From NCBI GenBank assembly GCA_905250885.1, contig CAJNOQ010002056.1, positions 1 to 26,596 on the forward strand: 26,596 bases of DNA, read 5' to 3'. The position numbers were made by a program, and so were the translations under genes. Numbering within the stretch: position 1 is the first letter of the stretch; each line of letters begins with the position of its first letter. This document shows positions 1 to 10,542 of this stretch, in pieces. The DNA comes from Didymodactylos carnosus. Lineage: Eukaryota; Rotifera; Eurotatoria; Philodinida; Philodinidae. The notes beneath the pieces were generated by a model that ran no database searches, was not told where the DNA came from, and saw only the letters and a list, made by a program, of their open reading frames with translations.

Positions 1-226
1 AGAAAAAGTCCGAAATACGGCTGAAAAACAGGATTTTCGCTAGTATCTTGTTGGTTTTGACCCCCTTGTACACCTCCTTTTCAATTTTTGAGGCTGCCAT
101 TGGATAGAGCATGCAAAGTTGCACCTACTGACGAAGTTTCGAGTTGCACGAGCTATGTTAAAGGGGCCAAAACCAACAAGATACTAGCGAAAATCCTGTT
201 TTTCAGCCGTATTTCGGACTTTTTCT
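1..226. repeat. Foldback (long inverted repeat), possibly cut by the window edge
   Basis: The first 62 or so bases recur as a nearly perfect reverse complement at about 165-226. The arms are separated by about 100 bp of unrelated sequence. The left arm starts at base 1, so the element may extend outside the window. No coding capacity is visible; the ORF that runs through it lacks homology I recognise. It is most likely a MITE or foldback-type non-autonomous element. Confidence 0.85.
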
Positions 227-878
227 ACTTGAACAGCTTCAAAAGTATCCTTAAATTATATCAGTCGATTCAGCTTGAAATTCTGTGTCGATTGGTGTGC
301 TTTTATGAATATTTCCGTACTGCCAGAATAAAAAAACGAATTTACACTCGATTTTGGAGGATTTTGAAAAAAGTCAATAATTTTAACTTTTTGCTTGAAC
401 CGAAACTTTCTGTGCGCCCCTATCTTCATATTCGTGGTCAGCACGGTTGATTACATATTCCTATGTGGAATTATAAGTTGATCAAAACGGAAAAATTTTC
501 AAACTACCCTTATTCGCCTTCTTCCTTTACTTAAAACAGAAGTCGCGTAAAATAAATTCTTTATCATATTCAAAATTCTAGTATCAACAAAACAATACTA
601 AGAAAAAGTAATATTTTTGCTTTTTTCACAACCTTTTCCAATGAAAAACCATTGACAAGAGTAATTCAACGGACGCAGACAAATTCACTGATTTCAAAAT
701 CTTTCGTACTAATTATGATTAAATACTTAGACTTTGTTCGTTTACGAAAAAATCGAAGAACGCAAAGTTTCGATTAGTAACATGAGATTTTCTTGAGAAA
801 AAAACACATCTTTTTCGTGTAAAAAATTCTCTCTGTGTTTTGTAGAGTGATCGTCGCCGATGAGAGAGTTGTAAGTCT
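227..878. other. Intergenic, nothing recognised
   Basis: AT-rich sequence between the foldback and the 3' end of the amidase gene. I see no repeat, RNA gene or convincing ORF. Part of it is probably the 3' UTR of the minus-strand amidase gene, but I found no clear AATAAA on that strand. Confidence 0.4.
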
Positions 879-2552
879 TTAAATTATCAAAGATTTGTAA
901 CAGACATCAGAAAAATGTATCGCTCTTAGTTTAAGTGTATTGAATCTAACTTTTATCATCACAGATACCACAAAAGATCTTACCTTAATATCCATCACTG
1001 GAATAAATTGAATTGTTTCTTTCGTATTAAACCCTATTTTTTCTTGAGGATGTCGTGTATGGTATATGCCATATTCCGGACACATCAACGTTCCATAAAT
1101 CGTTATTTTATTATATATTGGAGGCGTTGATACGAGCTAAGAAAAAGAATTTTATTAAAAAGGATATGCAATTATGATCCTCATTCGAAAATTAATATTC
1201 ATCTCCCGTTTTACAAACTGCACATTGCATCTCTGCTAGAAAAAATAAAAATTTGTTGAAATAATGCTCGTGTTTTCTTACATTCCAGAGTTCATATTCA
1301 TTGACTGTTTTCATTTTATTTAATAATTTTTTGGCTAATGTTCGACGAGCTATTGAAAAGAATATATCTTCCTCTTTACTTGAACTCCAATGATCAATGT
1401 TTGTTTGAATAATTGGCCCATTTTCCGATACTATCCACCTTGAATACAAAACGCTATTCAGTCATGAGTAAAGCTCCTTTACGTTTAGTGTAGGTAGTCA
1501 CATATTTTCTTCTGATTGTTGTTTACGCGTTAATAGAGTTCCGACAGTTTTATTCTGACTTGTTCCACATATTGTGAAATAACATGGTGCGATTATTGTA
1601 GATTCTGAAAGCTGTTCAACAGCTAAATCATAACTGTGGGTTGATTCTAACACTTCTCGAACGAGAAAACCAATCGGCCATCCGCTAAAATTGCGAGGGA
1701 ATATATAGTTAATTAGGTAGTTTTTAGAATCACTTCGAGAAATGTTTTACATATATTTCGACTTATCCTAAATAAACTGAAGTGCACTAAATCGATTACC
1801 TTGATAAAGCGGTTTTGAGGTTTGTTTTGAATGAACCAGCCGTATGTCGAAAATTAACTGATATGGAGTAACCATCTTGAAGTCGCATCCCCGTAAGGAT
1901 GCCAACATAGCCAATCCATGTTGTTGCTTTGAAAATTGTTTGACCACTTTTTTGAAAATCAACATCTAGAGGAAAGATTTCAAACTGATAGGAAAAACCT
2001 GATCTAACTTGATAGTACAGAACACAGATCAATATGGTTGTAAGGATTTTAAAATGAGTATTATCAACATATATACGTACCGATGGTCAAAGGTTTCAGA
2101 AAGTCGAGTTCCCAATCCATGGTTCTGATATGAACTGGAATACCGGTCTGCTGATCTTTACATACGATAGATGTACAACACGCAAAACATTCATATACAA
2201 ACTGCATCAATACTAATCTGCCCAATGATATTTCAATAACTTCTGAAAATCCTTTCAATTCTTCTCCGTAATAAATCAGTCCTAATCGTGTTATACCAGA
2301 CATTATCGTCGATAGAGTTCCTTCTAACATCGGACCTAACCATTGACCGATAAGTTCGCTTATCATCGACTCAATTTGCTGTTCAACTATATGAAATTGA
2401 TCTTTGTATAAACGCAGAATATGTTGCCACCTTAACATTGGGGGTAAATCAAGGTTTACGATGAATCGTGGAGGGACAGAAACATCAGACGGAATATTAC
2501 ACAATAATGAAGACATTATTCTAAAACAATGCAAGAAGAAATAGTAAGACAT
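879..2552 (-). CDS. Acid ceramidase / N-acylethanolamine acid amidase-like hydrolase (5 exons)
   Basis: Exons (minus): 2552-2081, 1965-1800, 1684-1502, 1453-1282, 1136-879. All introns are GT-AG (115, 115, 48 and 145 nt), all phases join, and the product is 416 residues (human ASAH1 395, NAAA 359). The family is lysosomal N-terminal-nucleophile amidases that cleave ceramides or N-acylethanolamines after self-cleavage in front of a cysteine. Seen here: a hydrophobic N-terminus fitting a signal peptide; VPPRFIVNLDLPP (about 26-38); the nucleophile Cys126 in CTSIV; Arg143 and Asp146 in IRTMD; GYVGILTG (176-183); Asn292 in QTNIDHW; RRT (310-312); and YNKITIYGTLM. Catalytic residues look intact. 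Substrate preference (ceramide or acylethanolamine) cannot be told. I start at ATG 2552 because the longer frame opens with GTG. The C-terminus is uncertain: AAG|GTAAGA at 984/983 could be a donor into a further exon. Confidence 0.93.
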
Positions 2553-2871
2553 GCAGAGTTTATGACATTGCACAATATCCAGTCATCTGGAACATCTGAA
2601 CTAAGCAATGGGTGGAATACCTTGTAAAACTTTTTTTGTGCGATCAAAGCAATCAACTTTTATATATAACTCATAAAACTATTTATCATTACGTAAACAT
2701 ACAGTCATATATTCTACGTCAGACATACCTTATATAGGAAAAGAGAGAAACAAACAACGTATGACTCACTTTGTGAGGAGTAAAACTTAATAGCATCAAA
2801 GGAAAAAAAGTTGCGTCAACCATTATCAAAAACCCGTTCCACAATCGAAAAAGCTGCTTCAGTTGCTACTC
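2553..2871. other. Region upstream of the amidase gene
   Basis: AT-rich, non-coding as far as I can see. It would hold the promoter and 5' UTR of the minus-strand amidase gene. No TATA box or other motif stands out. A very short upstream ORF (ATG TCA TAA) lies just before the chosen start. Confidence 0.35.
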
Positions 2872-3139
2872 CAGAGGTGGGTGAGTACGAGTATACTTGA
2901 GTACAAAATTCCCAGTACTCGTACTCATACTCGTACTCGGGACCTTTTTTAACGAGTATTCCAAAAAATATCCGAGTACTTCCCAAAAAACTAGTGACCT
3001 TTTTTTTTACTATTTGCGTATCAAAAAATCGATTTATTCGGAAATTTTTTCAGATTCACCGGCTTGTACAGAAAAAAAATACTCGAGTACTTTTCATAAA
3101 ATACTCGTACTCAGAAATCCGTGTACTCGCCCATCTCCA
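2872..3139. mobile_element. Non-autonomous TIR element saturated with GAGTAC words
   Basis: The left terminus reads CAGAGGTGGGTGAGTAC and the right terminus, read inward, TGGAGATGGGCGAGTAC. They match at 13 of 17 positions. Both halves are filled with GAGTAC/GTACTC in both orientations, with T- and A-rich sequence in the centre. The ends resemble hAT-superfamily termini, which often start YARNG, and the repeated word would then be a subterminal transposase-binding site. I see no 8-bp target duplication, so the superfamily is inference. No ORF with homology lies inside. Confidence 0.7.
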
Positions 3140-3141
3140 TA

Positions 3142-3403
3142 GATGTCAATCGAAAGACTGCGATACAGAACTATGCAGACTATGAGAACTTAAAACATCG
3201 ACAGTGCATTGAGAACTATGAGAACTAGGAGAACATTGAGAACATATAGTTCTCAATGTTCTCATAGTTTTCAATGTTCTCAATGTTCTCATAGTTCTCA
3301 TAGCTGTCATAGTTAAACTTCGTTGTGCTTGTTTTGTAGTAGGTCGATGTGTAAAGTTCTCATAGTCTGCATAGTTCTGTATCGCAGTCTTTCAATTGAC
3401 ATC
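3142..3403. mobile_element. 262-bp TIR element with palindromic GTTCTC-rich core
   Basis: Terminal arms 3142-3191 and 3354-3403 are reverse complements with one mismatch in 50; similarity continues for about another 11 bp after a 3-bp mismatch (ACATCGAC in both). The core, about 3205-3305, is built of GAGAAC...A/T words on the left and GTTCTCA words on the right, so it can fold on itself. It begins 2 bp after the GAGTAC element. No ORF is present. I read it as a MITE-type element; the superfamily is unknown. Confidence 0.85.
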
Positions 3404-5980
3404 ACACATTGACACACAATCATAAATAAAGTTCGCGTTCACTGGAACGCCAACGTCTTTTAGCAACTTCATAGTATACGTAGTGTATAATATAGCCAAA
3501 TTAGAAAAATAATTTTTGTTTCGTGTTTTTTCAGTCTCTCTTTGATTATTTTGCTTGTAACTTTCTCACATTAAATTTACTTGATAGGTTACTTACTGGT
3601 TAGTGTTATACACAGAGAACACGATAAGTATGACCAGTAAATCGCTAACACTCTACATGACTACGGTGACCTGAAGAGAAAGCCGGAAAGTCACGATAGT
3701 GAAAAAGAGTTTATCTAACTTCCGAATATAGAAAAAGAAACGATGATTTTGTAAACGTTAAGCAGTGATAGCGAGCGATAAGAACGTAAAATTTTTCCTG
3801 CTCCTTCGTTTATTCTTCAAAGAAAAATGAGATTCTACACACATATATACGTGAAAATAAGAAAAATACATCAGACGAAAGAAAAGTAAGATCAAAGGAA
3901 AGAAAATAGACGCAGTGTGTTTGATGGAGTGTGGTATACCGCGAAACCTAAAATATAGTCCCATGGGTAAAAAAAATCTCGGTATTCAGACGAGATCTTT
4001 GCGCCATATACCGTAACTCGTCGCCACGATTCCGAATATGTAAAAACAGCATTCTGCGGTTCTCTAGAAATATTCGGTCAGATTCTGATATCTCACAATT
4101 CCTTTTGATAATTGCACAACTGGTTAAAACGTATTTTATAGGATTCAGTCCCGAATTATCGACAGGTTAATTGGTTTTTCTGTTTCATCGACATTTTATA
4201 GCGTCGGCGCCTTACAAACATCTTTCATCTTTCCCCCAAAAATTTTATCGACGAGTCAGGAAAAAAATAATGAGTCGACGAATCCAAGCGATACCATTTT
4301 ATAGTATCTAGTGACTTCTGCGTACTAAAAAATATATTTTAGGCACTACTGTGAAGTCTACATTGCTCTTTTTCGGTACTCAGAGTTTGTATTCCCTACA
4401 GGGCATGCATATTTGATGACTCATGGGGGACGCTGTCATGGCAATTCCTTTTTTCGTCCTCCATTAGTCACTGAATATGTTAGTCCTGATTCAATAGCCT
4501 GATTACATAAAACTCACGACTGTACGAATGTCTTCAGCGTAGTACTCCCTTTCGCAGACAGCTTTACACGTTCGGTACAGGATACGCAGATCCATTAGTA
4601 CGTCCTATCCTACAGTGCTCTACTCTTTCCTGATAGGCAACGTTGTCGCACACATCAGCGGCCTTCACCGAACGATCTAGAAGAAGAACCTATGCTATTG
4701 TTTTATTTTTCGTGTATATGTCTTTGACTGACTAAACAGAGCAAAGAAAAGAAAGAAAGAAAAAAGTGAGTGTTACTGTTCAAATAGTAAAGTACACTGT
4801 GCGAATAGAAATAAAATTGAACGTGAATTTATACTGGTTTTGTGTGTCGCGTTTTCAAGGTAAATATATCGAAACTTATCTTAGTTTATTTTATTGCATA
4901 CTAGAATCAGACGTTTGCAGAATATCATGTGCTAAGTCTGAAAGTAAATTTGAAAATCCTCTTCTCTATATTTCCCAAAAGAAAACGAATTTTAGCTCTC
5001 CAATAGTGGTTATACTACTGACAACAGATTCTCGACTGTTCAATCTGGCTAACGGGAAAATATGCTTCAGCAACTCGTCCCGTTTCGATCGTCAGGATCA
5101 ATTATGGTATACGACAAACCATCTCAGTATTTGGAACCATGTGTCTTAGTTGCAGAATTATAAATGAATTATTTATAAGTGGCGACATTCAAGCATACAT
5201 CATCTCAGAAATACGACGAGCTTAACGACTAGAGTTTTTAGAAATTAGAGTTTATTTGATAATTATTATTCACTAAAAAGATCTTAGTCTTATATCTCCA
5301 GTTGAGTTGTTTAGGGGAAACTGAAATTCTATAATTGGTATACGAAAAGAACATGTCACTGAAAGGTGACTGTCTGTCAGGGTTAGACATGTACCGGTAT
5401 GTTTCACTCTTTTTCTGAATCAGATTGATTAAAAATTACAAACTATCAAAGTCTTTTGACGACTCAGTTTGTAGAGCAAACATTTTTCTAAAAATGAGAT
5501 ATAACACAACCCTTCATCTTTTTTCTGTCTATCATAATCGCTTCTTGACGAAAAGTTTTAAACCGGTATTAATCAGTACCCGCATCATTACCGGTCATCG
5601 GACGTTTGACAAACATTTTTATCTAAGTACTGATTCAAGATGGAAAGTGCTGTTAGACCTCATTTTGTAGAGAAATGTTTGCTTTACCAAGACTAAATCA
5701 TCATTTTACGGTATTAAAAACTGAATATGAAAAAAAACAAGGAATTGCGACCCGTAAATACTGGGACATGCCTAGTAAGGACATCTACTGGTTGAGTTAT
5801 AATAAATTTTCGAAACTTTTGCGTTTTTTCCTTAGATCACTTCTTCATTCAGAAATATAAAAAAAAAATATTCTCTTCAAAATTTTCTAAATATTTACAT
5901 TATTAGGTAATCCAAAATTTTCCGAATGAATAACGATCAACTAAGACTAATGTAATTCTCAGAAATTTCAGTTGCTAATT
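3404..5980. other. Non-coding stretch with weak repeat traces
   Basis: No gene can be supported. Short ORFs at 4766-5149, 5425-5670 and 5675-5860 have no dependable homology. The word TCGAC and the string ATTTTATAG recur several times between about 4130 and 4310, suggesting a decayed repeat. A small hairpin with the stem GTCAC/GTGAC lies near 5356-5371, inside a wider ACATGTC/GACATGT pair. Otherwise I see nothing. Confidence 0.35.
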
Positions 5981-5989
5981 CGTCGAATT

Positions 5990-6285
5990 TGTGAGATACA
6001 TGTCTGAGTGTCGCCACCCATAAGTAACTGTCCATATATAACTGTGTAACCAGGCGGCATGTCTGTGTAATGCCGTAAGTACGCTACGTTTACTTCAAAT
6101 TGATCATGTTGCATTGTGAGAACGAAAGCCCATTCTGATGAATGTACGTGCGATAAGTACTCCGCTCACATTATTTAAGCCGATACGTGCCTTCTTTCTA
6201 TAAGTAAAAATACTGGTAAGCACTTATCTCACTTTACAAGTGCTATCAGGCAAAAAACGCAAGTACTACAAAGTACTTCGTAGCG
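5990..6285. repeat. AAGTAC/AAGTAA word-rich tract, probable degenerate element
   Basis: The words ATAAGTA, GTAAGTAC, AAGCACTTAT and AAGTACTT recur in both orientations. One edge carries GCCACCCATAAGTAAC, which read on the other strand gives a TGGGTGG run like the termini of the word-saturated elements elsewhere in this window. I could not define a matching second terminus. A similar word set occurs at about 11730-12030. Confidence 0.4.
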
Positions 6286-6289
6286 AGAA

Positions 6290-6959
6290 AATTAAATTAA
6301 ATGAATTAATTATGGATTTTTTTAATTTTCGGTGAAAGTGTCCAAAAAAGGGTTATTCCACCTACTATAGATTTCCACTAGGTTTCTGGATTTTCTTCTG
6401 AAAACAAACACTGTCGGAGACCTCTTTCTTTCGCTGATTTGTAGAGGATGTCATGGGATATGCCAGACGATGCGTGACTATGAAATATCAATCCATGGCA
6501 ATTTACTTTTTCAAAAATTTGTCAGATACACCGCCCGAAAATCTATTTCCAAAAACCTCATAGTTATCGAAACATTTGGTTAAATTTCCTCTATGAGTTA
6601 GCGAAAACCACAGATTTTTAGCTCTTTTTGTTCGAAAGTTTTTTTATTTTTATTGTTTAAAAGTTAGAATGTGGGAACTCGTTAAATCTCTTAAGAGTCA
6701 TATTTAACGGAATCTAAACCGAGTCTTCTCTGGAGAAGGGTTGTCACGCATTATATTTGTAAATTTAGCCTAATCAACCGCATTATTTCTGGAGAAAAGT
6801 TTTATAACGCCTACTAATGTACGTTAGAGTATCAAAATTATTTCATGGGGTAACAGTAGAATTCATCGTTTTCTAAAAAGTCACTAGAGTCATGGAAGAA
6901 TAACTTTTTACTACATAGGCGTGTGGCAAAGTGTTTTTTTTGGTTCAGTATTTAGAAAA
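6290..6959. other. Non-coding, upstream of the HMG-like ORF
   Basis: AT-rich sequence with no recognised feature. A TTTAG acceptor-like site ends at about 6954, just before the ATG of the next gene, so an upstream non-coding or short coding exon is possible. I could not identify one. Confidence 0.3.
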
Positions 6960-7538
6960 ATGTTCTCTCAGTATGGCATCAAATTTCCAACAAGAACGAC
7001 AAAACTAGAAATCAAATTACTAAACGAAAAAGTAATTGAACAAAAAAGAATAAAAGACGCGGCAGTCGTTGTTAAAAAACCACTAACACCGAAAATATCA
7101 CAGAATCATAAACAAGAAACTCCAACGACTACAAAAAAGCGTCCATCTCGTGCTAGTCGTAAATTCACCGAGGAAGATATGCGAATTATATCAATGTTAC
7201 CTTGTTCCAAAGAGTTTAGCCAGTTTCATAAAGAAGCCTATGTTGATGTTGTTAAAGATTCATCAAAACAAAATTATCTTCGACAACTAGCCTTGCAAAC
7301 AACAAAATGTTACCATTTAAGAAACCAATTTAAAAATCTCAAAACTGAGCATTTGAATATGGATCAAATTAAACAGTACTATCATGCACGATTAGACGAA
7401 TATCGCGATTTTAAGAAGGTGGATTTACAGAAGAAACTGGATACATATCGAAAACAAGTTAAAATAAATATTGGTAAATGGTTGAAACAAAATTCAAAAA
7501 AAAGTGCCAAAACTGCAGAACTAGATAATCAACAGTAG
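6960..7538 (+). CDS. Hypothetical basic protein with weak HMG-box-like region
   Basis: An uninterrupted 192-codon frame from ATG 6960. The frame is open back to 6921, but the codon there is GTG, so I use the ATG. The protein is very basic and lysine-rich: a short N-terminus (MFSQYGIKF), a low-complexity KP/TTTKK linker to about residue 55, then helix-prone sequence. Residues of roughly 75-150 fit an HMG-box layout loosely: FSQFHKEAY, then LRQLALQ, an FKNL where a box usually has W-x-x-L, then YYHARLDEYRDF. With its basic N-terminus, a TFAM-like mitochondrial HMG protein is one idea. The key tryptophan is missing, so function is not established. AT-rich third positions and the intact frame favour a real gene. 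An alternative is a retroposed copy or a single exon of a longer gene. Confidence 0.55.
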   Translation: MFSQYGIKFPTRTTKLEIKLLNEKVIEQKRIKDAAVVVKKPLTPKISQNHKQETPTTTKKRPSRASRKFTEEDMRIISMLPCSKEFSQFHKEAYVDVVKDSSKQNYLRQLALQTTKCYHLRNQFKNLKTEHLNMDQIKQYYHARLDEYRDFKKVDLQKKLDTYRKQVKINIGKWLKQNSKKSAKTAELDNQQ

Positions 7539-7655
7539 AACTGTGATAATTATTGAATAGTTTGTTGATAGAACAGTAGATTAGTTGTGAAGATTAGTTG
7601 AAATGTTTTTCTAGATGATCAGCTATTGTCTTTCAAGTGTTACAATAATAATTAC

Positions 7656-7927
7656 CATAACCTAAATTAATTGGTACAGCAGTTGAAAATATATAATGAA
7701 TTAGATAGTACCATACTGCTACGAAGTACATGATTAGATTTTATTCAAATCCACAGTAATTCTATCTCAAGCTTTCGACGAGTAACACTCGGCATCATCA
7801 GGAGAACGAATAACAAAGAACACAGAAACTATATGTATATATATAAACACGAAAAACGAGAAACGGGGTTCCCCGTTTCATGTACTTCGTAGCAGTATGG
7901 TACTATCTAATTCATCATAACCTAAAT
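7656..7927 (-). mobile_element. 248-bp insertion with 12-bp direct repeats, 38-bp inverted arms and hammerhead-like motif
   Basis: CATAACCTAAAT occurs at 7656-7667 and again at 7916-7927, framing 7668-7915 as an insertion with a 12-bp target duplication. Inside, 7696-7733 and 7878-7915 are perfect 38-bp reverse complements. On the minus strand the middle reads CTGATGA, a short CGAGTGTTACTCG hairpin, then CGAAA. This is the core layout of a hammerhead ribozyme; stems I and III are not obvious. A second hairpin (GAAACGGGG/CCCCGTTTC) lies at about 7859-7879. Penelope-like elements and retrozymes are known carriers of such ribozymes, but there is no reverse transcriptase here. Confidence 0.75.
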
Positions 7928-9071
7928 GTTTATGAAACGGGATAAAATTTAAAACAAAACTGTCAGCAGGATCTGCAGTAGGCTTGTGTCTCACTAGATT
8001 TTAGCGGGTGGAGGGCAAGTTGGTAGACGGCATATTAAAAATATTTGTAGTATTCAGAAACATTTTTCTGTATGAAAAAGATGAAGAACATTTCATCATT
8101 TTCGCGTGTTCTCCTTGGAAACGTGAATTGGTTATTCAACCCTCTTCGAACGAATTAAAGACGATGCACTTATCCTGCGAAATATCAAGAGCGCTTTTTA
8201 GAATGTCAGCATGATGGACTTCAGAGCGAAGAGGGACATAATTTTTCACTAGAAATCGGTTTTGCGGGAATTTTCAAAACTTGTTAACAAAGCATTATTT
8301 TGAGCCGAAACTTCCAGGTCTAATTCTCGATAGTGAGAGTAAATTAGCTCCTCCTAATTCTCTAGCGAAGGAAAATTCAAAAACGTTCAGGAAAGTCTCA
8401 AGAGCATTTTCAAAAAAAGCACCTCTTCTTAAAAACGGGATTTTCCGGGCAAACTGTGTTTCTCCTATTTCTGGGCTGAATAACGAATCATACAACTGAT
8501 GCGCCTTTTCCAAGCTCAAGTAGTCAAAGTTCATTAGATTCGGTGTCTTTTTTTTAAGAAGAAAACGTTAGTTTTTTTAATGTGATGATCGACGTTTTCG
8601 AACGCATTTCGTTTCACTTTTAAAACTGACTTTTCTCCCAGCAGAAATATACGTGATTTTAGACAAAGTCAAAAGTGACCGAACAAACTCGCGAATATGT
8701 TTTTCTAACAGCTTTATTTCAGTGCATGAGAAATATGTCGGAGAAAATTTTGTAGTCGAGTGATAAGTATCCGAAGTGTGCGACAAGTCTGTACATAGTA
8801 ATCTTCCGAAAGACACTCGCTTTTTTATATACCTTTATTTGTTTGCCAACTTCGGTTCCATTGTGCTCTAGACCTAATTGATGAACCATCTCAAAGACAA
8901 ATTAAACAATCTCATAAGATAGATCAAGTAGGTATGCACCTTTTTCTATTCGAATAGCAACACCAAAAGAAAATTCTCTAACTGAATAAACAGCGTTCGC
9001 TCTTGTGCACACTGAGTGATCATTTTCTAGTTGACTGACTTAGTATCATTTTGATCCATAAGGCAGATAAA
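7928..9071. other. Non-coding stretch, no feature recognised
   Basis: ORFs of 68-79 codons occur on both strands (for example 8281-8499 and its reverse shadow) without recognisable homology or splice context. Base composition is somewhat less AT-rich than in the right part of the window, which may mean old repeat sequence. Confidence 0.3.
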
Positions 9072-9478
9072 GTCACGTTCATACGACACATTTTAACTTA
9101 GATTAATCCGGATCTTTCCAATCTTGTCCCGTGTGAACGCACTCAGTTTGTTAACTTAGTTCAAGAGCTCAGTTTGGCAATTTGCCAACTTGGTTAAGTT
9201 AACCAAGTTTATAGAACTCGGTTAATGACCCCCTATTAAACATCGATCAATCAGTGATTAGCTACATCTTCTACACATGCGTTATGGTCAAATAACTTAT
9301 ACACATATGCAGTTCGAAGCGCATTTGTAGCTCATACAGCGTCCCGCAAATTATTCGCGAAGGTAATTTTCAGTATTTTCACATTGGTCAATCCTCAGGA
9401 GCGCTTGAACGATGTCATTTCGAACTCGGTTAGGATTTGGATTAAACTAAATTAAAAAGTGTCGTGTGAACACACCCC
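9072..9478. mobile_element. TIR element with GTTCA-C-ACGACAC termini
   Basis: Left end 9072-9115 and the reverse complement of 9435-9478 align over about 42 bp at roughly 80% identity. They share the block ACGACAC, a TTTAA stretch and TTAATCC. Internally the word set AACTTGGTTAA/GGTTAA and the string GTGTGAAC recur, including the palindrome AACTTGGTTAAGTTAACCAAGTT (about 9190-9212). No ORF with homology. It looks like a non-autonomous DNA transposon of undetermined superfamily. Confidence 0.6.
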
Positions 9479-9499
9479 TAGTGGTATTCCCATTCCATT

Positions 9500-9720
9500 C
9501 TTGCTGAGATTCGATCAGGAACCCGATTTTTGCCCATGTGATGCTGATCTTGGCAAAATAAAATCGCGATCTTATAATTGTAATAGCGTTCTTGATCAAG
9601 TTCGTTATGCGATCTTGTTTCATTTATGTGTCAGGAGTGTGACGAGATCACGGCAGGATTTTAGCAAGATCGTGTCTAATTCGCGACAAGATCTTGAGCG
9701 GATTTTTTCTTTACCCACCG
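9500..9720. repeat. GATCTTG/CAAGATC word-saturated tract
   Basis: Variants of GATCTTG and its complement CAAGATC recur about every 20-40 bp in both orientations, from about 9548 to 9695. The right edge carries TTTACCCACCG, whose complement CGGTGGGTAAA resembles the TGGG-type termini of the other word-saturated elements. The left terminus was not found. Confidence 0.45.
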
Positions 9721-9756
9721 TTAAGAAAATCTTTTTTTTATTATATCATTCTGTTC

Positions 9757-9812
9757 CTTAAACTATTAAAGTGCAAAATCAATCGTTGCACGAAACTAGG
9801 ATCTGACCTCGT
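9757..9812 (+). repeat. Dispersed repeat, copy 1 (second copy at 14389-14440)
   Basis: Shares AACTATTAAA, TTGCACGAA and CTAGGATC in the same order and spacing with 14389-14440, about 75-80% identical over roughly 50 bp. In both places it lies close to a word-saturated element, so it may be a piece of a larger repeat family. Confidence 0.5.
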
Positions 9813-10542
9813 ATTTTTCTCTATCTCAGTTTGTAACCATGTAATGTTTTCTTATTTCGTTCGTTCTTCGATAGAAGGAGAAAAATAGACAAATAGTGTG
9901 CGTATATTATCGTCCACTGCGTTTATTTTTTGTTCTCTTTTAACATATACAATAGATACTGTGTGTAAAATTCAAGGGGGAAAAAGCAGTATTAATACCG
10001 AAAAAAATACGGTACACATTAGAGTTGCCAGATGCTTAGGTCAGAAAAGCGGAAACACATTTTTCACCAACCGCAAAGGGATATCAAAAAAAAATTTTCT
10101 AGCGCTTTATGGCGGCTCCACTTAAGAAACACAAAAGAAGTACACAACATCATTTAAATCCCAATTTTAATTGCTATTGGCTTTTTGTGGATACGCATTT
10201 TTGATCAGCCGTCATAATTTCAAGAGTTATGTATGGCAGGGGAAAATTTAATTCGAAACTTCCCCATATACAACAGCACTTAATAGTTAAGATTTTCTGA
10301 CTGGGTTGCCTTCCTTGAAGATTTAGTATTTCACTGTTTTTCATACTTCCTTAAGTTTTGAGTATCAGCACTTATACTACTCGAGCTGCTTCTTCGTATA
10401 GTATATTGAACGTCGACGTTAACCCTATGGATGTAGAGAAAAATAAGGTCAAAGTTACTTCAGTGTAAAAGAGATCAAAATTTGACATCCCCAAACAGGC
10501 ATGAAGAATATAATATAATAACAAAACAAACAAAAGAAAAAG
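9813..10542. other. Non-coding stretch, nothing recognised
   Basis: Open frames here (for example 9898-10125) are short, lack an ATG start or homology, and show no splice context. I see no repeat structure until the palindrome begins at 10543. Confidence 0.3.

Noticed and set aside
4766-5149. 127-codon plus-strand ORF, with DQLWYTTNHLSIWN recalling ricin-type lectin repeats
   Set aside because: The frame opens with GTG, not ATG. The lectin resemblance covers only one short motif, and no flanking exons with matching repeats were found.
5425-5670. Frame with ITGHRTFDKHF, faintly like the TGH motif near the end of some retrotransposon reverse transcriptases
   Set aside because: Only a few residues agree. 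The expected cysteine-rich tail and upstream polymerase motifs are missing.
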